18,014 nucleotides of DNA, taken from positions 1 to 18,014 of the forward strand of contig PSRN01000284.1 of NCBI GenBank assembly GCA_003176075.1, in the 5' to 3' direction. A model generated the notes under the pieces. The model had not been told where the DNA came from. It worked only from the letters and a program-made list of their open reading frames with translations, and did not search any database. The translations under genes were made by a program, and so were the position numbers. The DNA is from Bdellovibrio sp. (lineage in GTDB: Bacteria; Bdellovibrionota; Bdellovibrionia; Bdellovibrionales; Bdellovibrionaceae). Shown piece after piece: positions 13,399 to 18,014 of the stretch (position 1 is its first letter; each line of letters starts with the position of its first letter).

Positions 13399-13860
13399 AT
13401 GTCAAACGCCACCAACTTCACCCGAATTGTTTTCGCCCCCTTGACCCTCCCCCTCATTTCAATTCTGCTTTTCTGCGCTTGCGGGACGGGCGGAGGCACC
13501 TTGAGCCTTCAAGTCGATGGGAACGGGACCGCTCTGGGGGGCACAGGCGGATCCAATCCCAAACCTCTCTTCAGTTTGTGGACCCAAACCGCCAACGAAT
13601 ACAAGATTGATCTGCGAAGTTTAAAGTTCGGCATGGTCGAGCCAGCGAACGTCACCGCGTTCACTGGCCAAAGCTGCGTATGCCAGGCCCTGGTCCAGGG
13701 CACCGACGCTTCCGGGAAGGTGACGCTCTCAAGTTGTTCCGGCTCTCTTCCGACCTGTTCAACATTCAACTCAGGAATGGGGGCCATCGGCACTTACATG
13801 AACTCGGGCACGTCCCTGCAACTTTGCTTAACAACGACAAACTGTGATACATTTTACTGA
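13399..13860 (+). CDS. Small cysteine-containing lipoprotein, unknown function
   Basis: A 153-residue protein with a signal of lipoprotein type: hydrophobic VFAPLTLPLISILLF followed by CACG, with the second Cys (near residue 28) the likely lipidated residue. The mature part begins with a flexible Gly/Ser/Thr-rich stretch (to about 53), then a domain with paired cysteines (SCVCQ, SSCSG, PTCS, LQLCLTTTNC) that could form disulphides. It ends DTFY. AGGAAGGGG lies 8 nt before the ATG. No family is recognised. It sits just upstream of a beta-barrel gene on the same strand, so the two are probably co-expressed and may both be outer-membrane components. Confidence 0.72.
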   Translation: MSNATNFTRIVFAPLTLPLISILLFCACGTGGGTLSLQVDGNGTALGGTGGSNPKPLFSLWTQTANEYKIDLRSLKFGMVEPANVTAFTGQSCVCQALVQGTDASGKVTLSSCSGSLPTCSTFNSGMGAIGTYMNSGTSLQLCLTTTNCDTFY

Positions 13861-13903
13861 ACCCATTACCATGTTTTCCAAAGCCGCTCTGATGAGGCCA
13901 GCA

Positions 13904-14689
13904 ATGTTGAAAGTGCCAGGATGCGTGCGCGGCGGAGCCGCCACGGGTGTCATTCTGGTCATGCTGGCGATGTCCGTCGCGCACGCAGCCGACGATGAGA
14001 GCCCATGGCCTTCGGCGCCTCTACAGCCCGAGGCGGCCCTGCCGTCGCCGCAGCAGCCAGCGGCGAAAAAAGGACGGGTCAAATCGCCATCACCACAACC
14101 CGCGCGGCTGCCCCCATCGCAACCCCGCCTTTCGACCGGCCGGCATCTCTTTGGGTCACTGCTCTTCAGCACCGCCAATCAAGTGAACTACAAAGGCACC
14201 GCCAACTTTCTCAACTCGTCCTTCACCGCCACGGAATCAACCAATATGGCGTTCGGGTTGCGCGGGGGTTACATTTGGCGCCAAGCGAACTCATTCGGCT
14301 ACAGTGGCGACCTCACCTTTGAATTTGTGCGCAAGTCGAACGGGATTGTTGGAACCCTGGGCAGTGGCACCGGTGTGCATGGCACCTACGACGGCAACGG
14401 TGGCCAAAACCTCTGGACCACTCAGATCAATCTGAATTACAGCTTCGGATCCGATTTCTATGCTTTCCTGGGCCCCAACTATCCCCTGACCTTCCTGATC
14501 CAAGGCTCGGAGAAATTGAACGGCCTGATCGGCTATCAACTCGGACTCGGCTACGGTTTCAGCGACCGCATCTCGCTCGAAGTCTCGTACCGGATGATTC
14601 GCATGAACGGCCCGATCGGGGGAGGGGCGCTGCAAATCGACGAGGCCACGTTGCCGGGTTACATCCTCGCCGTTCAGTACTTTTTTTAA
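13904..14689 (+). CDS. Outer-membrane beta-barrel protein with Pro-rich N-terminal linker
   Basis: About 261 residues from the preferred ATG. A signal peptide (Lys3, GGAATGVILVMLAMSVAHA, cleaved before ADDE near residue 28) is followed by a Pro/Gln/Ser-rich linker (about 29-85). Amphipathic beta-strands then fill the rest, rich in Gly, Asn and Tyr/Phe (MAFGLRGGYIWRQ, LIGYQLGLGYGFSDRISLEVSYRM). It terminates in QYFF, the C-terminal aromatic signature of outer-membrane barrels. The strand pattern suggests 8-10 strands, OmpA/OmpW-like in size. I prefer ATG 13904 because TGAGG lies 6 nt upstream and it gives a normal signal peptide. ATG 13871 and GTG 13844 are in-frame alternatives, the latter overlapping the lipoprotein gene. 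Its stop is only 12 bp from the stop of the convergent VWA gene. Confidence 0.75.
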   Translation: MLKVPGCVRGGAATGVILVMLAMSVAHAADDESPWPSAPLQPEAALPSPQQPAAKKGRVKSPSPQPARLPPSQPRLSTGRHLFGSLLFSTANQVNYKGTANFLNSSFTATESTNMAFGLRGGYIWRQANSFGYSGDLTFEFVRKSNGIVGTLGSGTGVHGTYDGNGGQNLWTTQINLNYSFGSDFYAFLGPNYPLTFLIQGSEKLNGLIGYQLGLGYGFSDRISLEVSYRMIRMNGPIGGGALQIDEATLPGYILAVQYFF

Positions 14690-14701
14690 GAGGCTGTTTT
14701 T

Positions 14702-17700
14702 TCACTTCTCCAACCACCGCAAAAACAAACCGATCTGTTGTGCATTCAGAGACGCGAGAAATTCCTCCGCCGTCATTCCTTTTTCCTCGACCAGCCCGAG
14801 GAAATGTTGCCAAGACGAAACCTTGGCGTCAGCTGACCATTCCTTGCCAACCATTCCGACCGTCGTTTCCATGAAATGATCAATCATCGCCCCCGCCGGG
14901 CCCCCCGGTCCTTGCGATGGAGTGAGCGACTTCAGCTTTCGCACCCATTTTTCAAGTTGCACCGATTGTTGTTTTTCGCGGGAATCGCGGTCGTTCGCCA
15001 TGCCGAGAACGGACCCTCGTATTTGATCAAGGACAAGGTTGGGCACGGAGTGGTTCAGTTTTTGGCTGTAATCCTGTGCGGATGTCAGAATTTTCCCGAT
15101 TTCCGATTTACCGTCCAGCAAACGATTGATCTCGTCGTAAGGAATGTGCTGGTGGGAGACCTTGCCGATCTCGCCATTGCCATTGATCGCATATCGACGG
15201 ATCATCTCACTCACGTCCCGGTTCCAATCACCCACCGTGATGGCGTTGAGCGCCAGGTCCACTTCCGGGTCCACTTTGGCCCGTGCCGTTTCAATCTTAT
15301 TGAAATTGATATTGGCGACAGCGTCGGTGATCAGGAGAATGTTTGCCCTTTCGAGTTCTCCGCCATTGGCCTGATGTTCGGCGATCAACTCATAGGCTTT
15401 GACCATCCCTTCGGTGATGCTGTCGTCGCCGCCAGACCCCAACGGGCGAGCCCGCATATCATCAAAGAATTGTTGCGCTTGCTGCAAGTTGCTGATCCGG
15501 CGGGGTTCGTGCGGTAACGCATCGAAGGGGATCATGTACAGCGTGTGTTCCCCTTCTCCCCGCGCGACATCGGTCTGACTGCGGTCGACGAAGGCGTTGA
15601 CGATGGCATTTCGAATCACCTGCTTCTGCTGCGAGGACATCGAGCCGCTGATATCATAAAGAACGATGCTCGCGCGTTTGGGATAAGGTTTTTTCGGATC
15701 AGACTTCCGCACCTTCTCACGAAAAGTTTCCTTCAGCAGATCGCCGGACATCAGACGCAAAATCTCGAGTTCCGGGGGATTGCCTTCCTTGATGATGTAG
15801 GGGATGTCCTCGAAATCATCGGCGCGCTCGATGGACGCGTCCGCTTCGTTGCGCGGGACCAATTCCCCCTCGTGACGTTCGTAATAGGTGGGTTTCAGCA
15901 TATCATTGAGGAGAATATTCACAAAGGGCGAAAGCTTCGAGTAGACCGCCAAGTCGCTGACCGCGCCCTTTCTCATCGCATCCACCAGGGCGTCAGCATC
16001 GATGTCCTGGCGCGAGTCCGCCGGCGGGTAATTGTTTTCGATCGCCCTGCGTGAAAGCGGTCCCAAAAGCTGATCGCGAAAGGCCTGGGCCGCTTCTTGG
16101 CTGCTCGGTTGCTCTTTGAAACGCTCGACGGCCGCAAGAATGGCTTTGGCGGTCTCGAGGGCCCGCTCCTCCGGCGCGTTCAAGCCGCCGGCGTCTTGCT
16201 TAGCGCTGAGGACTCGCTCGAGGTAGCGGATGCGACGAATGGCCTGGGCCTGCTGGCGACCTCCCGTCAAGGAAAAGGCAAACTCTTCGAAGTCGCGATA
16301 TTGGACATCGAGCTTGCGCAGGATTTCTGAAAGCTCTGAAGCGCGTCCGGCATACTGCTTCAAAACGTGCGCCAGTCGAGGTTCACGCACGGCGAAACTC
16401 TGACAGGTTGACGAAAATTCGGCGAGTTGCTTCAGCAGGCGGTCGCTGTTTTGATACTGGCCGAGCAACTGGAACCAGGTTTGCTGCAGTATTTGATTGA
16501 GGTGATGTTCGGTGTTTTGCGAACGCGGCTTCTCGGGCCGTTCTCTTTCTTTCCCTTGCTCACTTCCTTGCCAGCTTCCTTGCCCGCTTCCTCGTTCACC
16601 GGAGGGGTCTTTTTCTCGCGACCGTTTTCGATCGAGTATTTGATCGAATTTCTTGTTTTGCATTTCTTGTTCCAAACGCGCGCGATCGACCTTTGAATAA
16701 TCGGTTTCACGCTTTTTTTGGTCGTCGGACTTCAGGTTCCTGAGGATGTCCTTTAAAGCCGCCGTGAGCTCTTTGCTGCCGTGGCCCCCTCCTTCGACCT
16801 GCCCGTCGCTGCCGTCCACTTGGGAGCCGTCTTGGCGTTGCGTTTCCAGCTGTCCATCATGACCTTTCCGGCGAGTCGAATCGCCTTCACCGCGACTCTG
16901 ACCTTTGGCGGATTCAACTTCCCCACTCCCCGCTTCAGAGCCCTGCTCTTGTTCTTTCGCCGAACCTTTGCCTTTCGCTGGCTCGCCACCTTTGTCGGAG
17001 TTACCGCCTTTTCTTGATTTTCCGCTCTCACTTTGACCCTCACCCTCCCCACCTGATTCAGAACGCTTCCCGGAAGCGGAGGACTTGCTTTCTTCGCCAG
17101 CTTGGAGATCTTCAGCTTGTCTTTGGGCGATTTCTTTCATCCGATTGAGAATTTCTTTGGTCGTTTCGTCCGAGAGTTGATCGCTTTGCGGGTCCTTCGA
17201 CGAGTCTTCCGATGACTCTTCCGCATCTGCTGACGAGTCTTGGGACTCTCCTTTGGATGCATCTTTGGAAGAATCTTTGGGAGAATCCGGCGAACTCGAG
17301 GAGTTTTCCTTTTTCTGCTCTGGTTTCTTCTGCTCTGGTTTCTTCTGCTGTGCCTTTTCCTGCGGTGATTTTTCCTTTTGTTTTTTCTCGATAAGATCGT
17401 GCAGAGCTTTCCGCGCCCGCTCCGAGATTTGTTCGTCCTTTTCTTTTCGTACATCCTCAGGCCGGGCGGCGCGATGAAGGTCTTGGCTCAACTGTTCATT
17501 GATTTCTTTTGCGAGATCGGAAAGATTCTTCTGCTTTCTCAGCTCATCTTGTTCTGACTTCTGGTCTTCGCTTTGACCCTTGGATTCCGCCGATTCCTTT
17601 TCAGTTCCCTGCTGCCCCTTTTCCGACCTTTGATCATCCGGGGCCTTCGGAGGCAAGTCCTTCACGAGGTTCTTTCGCTTTTGTCGGTCTTTTTGCGATG

Positions 17701-18014
17701 TCTCGTCTGGCTTTCTCTCAGGCGCTGAATTCTTCTTCCGCTCGCCCGCCGCATCTTGCTCTTTCTCACCAGTCGACTTCTCGTCGTTTTTGCGAATGGA
17801 CTCCCTGTCTTCTTGGTTCGCAGGCTCCCCGTCCTGTTCATCCGAGAGTAGCTCGTTATCGTGTTGTTCGTTTTGATCGTGCTTCTCGTCTTGTTCGTTC
17901 GAAGGCCGCTCGGGTTGCTCCTTCGGTTGCTTTTCCTCCTGCCCGTGGCGGCTTCGCCGCCCACGCTGCTCCGCTGCTTTATCCATCCCTTCTTTTGCCA
18001 TCCGTTCTTGAATC
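14702..18014 (-). CDS. Large VWA-domain protein with charged low-complexity N-terminal half (5' end may lie outside)
   Basis: At least 1099 residues counted from the ATG at 18001, but the frame stays open to the window edge (I-Q-E-R precedes that Met), so the true start may lie beyond. Residues 1-500 are low complexity, extremely rich in Lys, Glu, Asp, Gln and Ser, almost certainly disordered, with KKPEQ repeats at 220-231. Residues about 500-770 form a helical region. The VWA domain (about 777-965) has a complete MIDAS metal site: DISGS (783-787), Thr863 in DDSITEGM, and ITDA with Asp893. A helical tail ends RWLEK. There is no signal peptide in view. An acidic/charged linker before a C-terminal VWA recalls CobT and other partners of MoxR/chelatase-type AAA+ ATPases. 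If so, an AAA+ gene should lie just off the right edge; this is inference. Function is unknown. Confidence 0.88.
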   Translation of the reverse strand, partial: IQERMAKEGMDKAAEQRGRRSRHGQEEKQPKEQPERPSNEQDEKHDQNEQHDNELLSDEQDGEPANQEDRESIRKNDEKSTGEKEQDAAGERKKNSAPERKPDETSQKDRQKRKNLVKDLPPKAPDDQRSEKGQQGTEKESAESKGQSEDQKSEQDELRKQKNLSDLAKEINEQLSQDLHRAARPEDVRKEKDEQISERARKALHDLIEKKQKEKSPQEKAQQKKPEQKKPEQKKENSSSSPDSPKDSSKDASKGESQDSSADAEESSEDSSKDPQSDQLSDETTKEILNRMKEIAQRQAEDLQAGEESKSSASGKRSESGGEGEGQSESGKSRKGGNSDKGGEPAKGKGSAKEQEQGSEAGSGEVESAKGQSRGEGDSTRRKGHDGQLETQRQDGSQVDGSDGQVEGGGHGSKELTAALKDILRNLKSDDQKKRETDYSKVDRARLEQEMQNKKFDQILDRKRSREKDPSGERGSGQGSWQGSEQGKERERPEKPRSQNTEHHLNQILQQTWFQLLGQYQNSDRLLKQLAEFSSTCQSFAVREPRLAHVLKQYAGRASELSEILRKLDVQYRDFEEFAFSLTGGRQQAQAIRRIRYLERVLSAKQDAGGLNAPEERALETAKAILAAVERFKEQPSSQEAAQAFRDQLLGPLSRRAIENNYPPADSRQDIDADALVDAMRKGAVSDLAVYSKLSPFVNILLNDMLKPTYYERHEGELVPRNEADASIERADDFEDIPYIIKEGNPPELEILRLMSGDLLKETFREKVRKSDPKKPYPKRASIVLYDISGSMSSQQKQVIRNAIVNAFVDRSQTDVARGEGEHTLYMIPFDALPHEPRRISNLQQAQQFFDDMRARPLGSGGDDSITEGMVKAYELIAEHQANGGELERANILLITDAVANINFNKIETARAKVDPEVDLALNAITVGDWNRDVSEMIRRYAINGNGEIGKVSHQHIPYDEINRLLDGKSEIGKILTSAQDYSQKLNHSVPNLVLDQIRGSVLGMANDRDSREKQQSVQLEKWVRKLKSLTPSQGPGGPAGAMIDHFMETTVGMVGKEWSADAKVSSWQHFLGLVEEKGMTAEEFLASLNAQQIGLFLRWLEK
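17315..17344 (-). repeat. 15-nt tandem repeat inside the VWA gene (KKPEQ units)
   Basis: CTGCTCTGGTTTCTT is repeated twice exactly and continues into a partial third copy (CTGCT). It encodes consecutive KKPEQ-type units in the charged region. This shows that the low-complexity part has grown, at least here, by in-frame duplication. Confidence 0.75.
17943..17966. repeat. Palindrome sharing both arms with the 5040-5094 element
   Basis: CCGTGGCGGCTT (17943-17954) is followed after one base by GCCGCCCACGC (17956-17966), folding into GTGGCGGC/GCCGCCCAC with one bulged C. The same 12-nt and 11-nt arms occur at 5040-5051 and 5084-5094 around a 32-nt insert. Here it is in frame within the VWA gene and encodes RGRRSRHG, a basic patch in an otherwise mixed-charge tract. 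It is possibly a REP-like dispersed repeat. Confidence 0.6.

Noticed and set aside
16432..17052. Alternative minus-strand Lys/Arg-rich open frames inside the VWA gene
   Set aside because: They are frame-shifted readings of a low-complexity coding region; the VWA frame continues without interruption.
17253..17477. Plus-strand open frame with repeated FFCSG units
   Set aside because: It is only the complement of the Lys/Glu/Gln-rich repeats of the VWA gene.

Overview
The window reads as a chromosomal segment of a Gram-negative bacterium. Several products carry signal peptides, one is Tat-exported, two look like lipoproteins, and two end as outer-membrane beta-barrels. The pairing of an HXXSHH/DUF1552 protein with a DUF1592/DUF1588/DUF1585 protein is best known from Planctomycetota, Myxococcota and Bdellovibrionota. 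The small secreted proteins, barrels and non-canonical 'FQNC' lipobox make a Bdellovibrionota- or Myxococcota-like organism my best guess. This is inference; there is no rRNA or marker gene here to settle it.

Layout, left to right. (1) 1-273 is probably the 3' end of a plus-strand gene, tail-to-tail with a secreted helical protein of unknown function (307-1374, minus). (2) 1640-4800, minus, is a two-gene operon: a DUF1592-type lipoprotein with a CxxCH haem motif, then a Tat-exported DUF1552 protein overlapping it by an ATGA. (3) 4801-5213 is an unusually structured intergenic region. It holds a three-way-junction-like inverted repeat, a 15-nt palindrome, a good sigma70-type promoter and a 14-nt palindrome on the predicted transcription start. 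These lead into a DUF347 membrane protein (5214-5951, plus). (4) A cytochrome P450 with an N-terminal hydrophobic segment (5933-7447, minus) overlaps the DUF347 gene tail-to-tail by 19 bp. (5) 7730-9895 holds a small secreted protein (minus), a small beta-barrel (plus) and a small membrane protein (minus). (6) A tRNA-Gly(CCC) at 10244-10319 is followed by a GT-C-type membrane glycosyltransferase and a cyclopropane-fatty-acyl-phospholipid synthase-family methyltransferase, both plus. (7) 13399-14689 holds a Cys-containing lipoprotein and a beta-barrel, plus. (8) 14702 to the right edge, minus, is a very large VWA protein with about 500 residues of charged low-complexity sequence before a conserved C-terminal half with an intact MIDAS.

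Most products are predicted to act in or beyond the inner membrane: envelope lipid or glycan modification, outer-membrane barrels, lipoproteins and exported proteins. I see no phage, transposase, CRISPR array, toxin-antitoxin or known defence module. The most noteworthy items are the DUF347 control region, a palindrome whose arms recur inside the VWA gene, several short tandem duplications at gene boundaries, the altered HXXSHH motif, and the large VWA protein.
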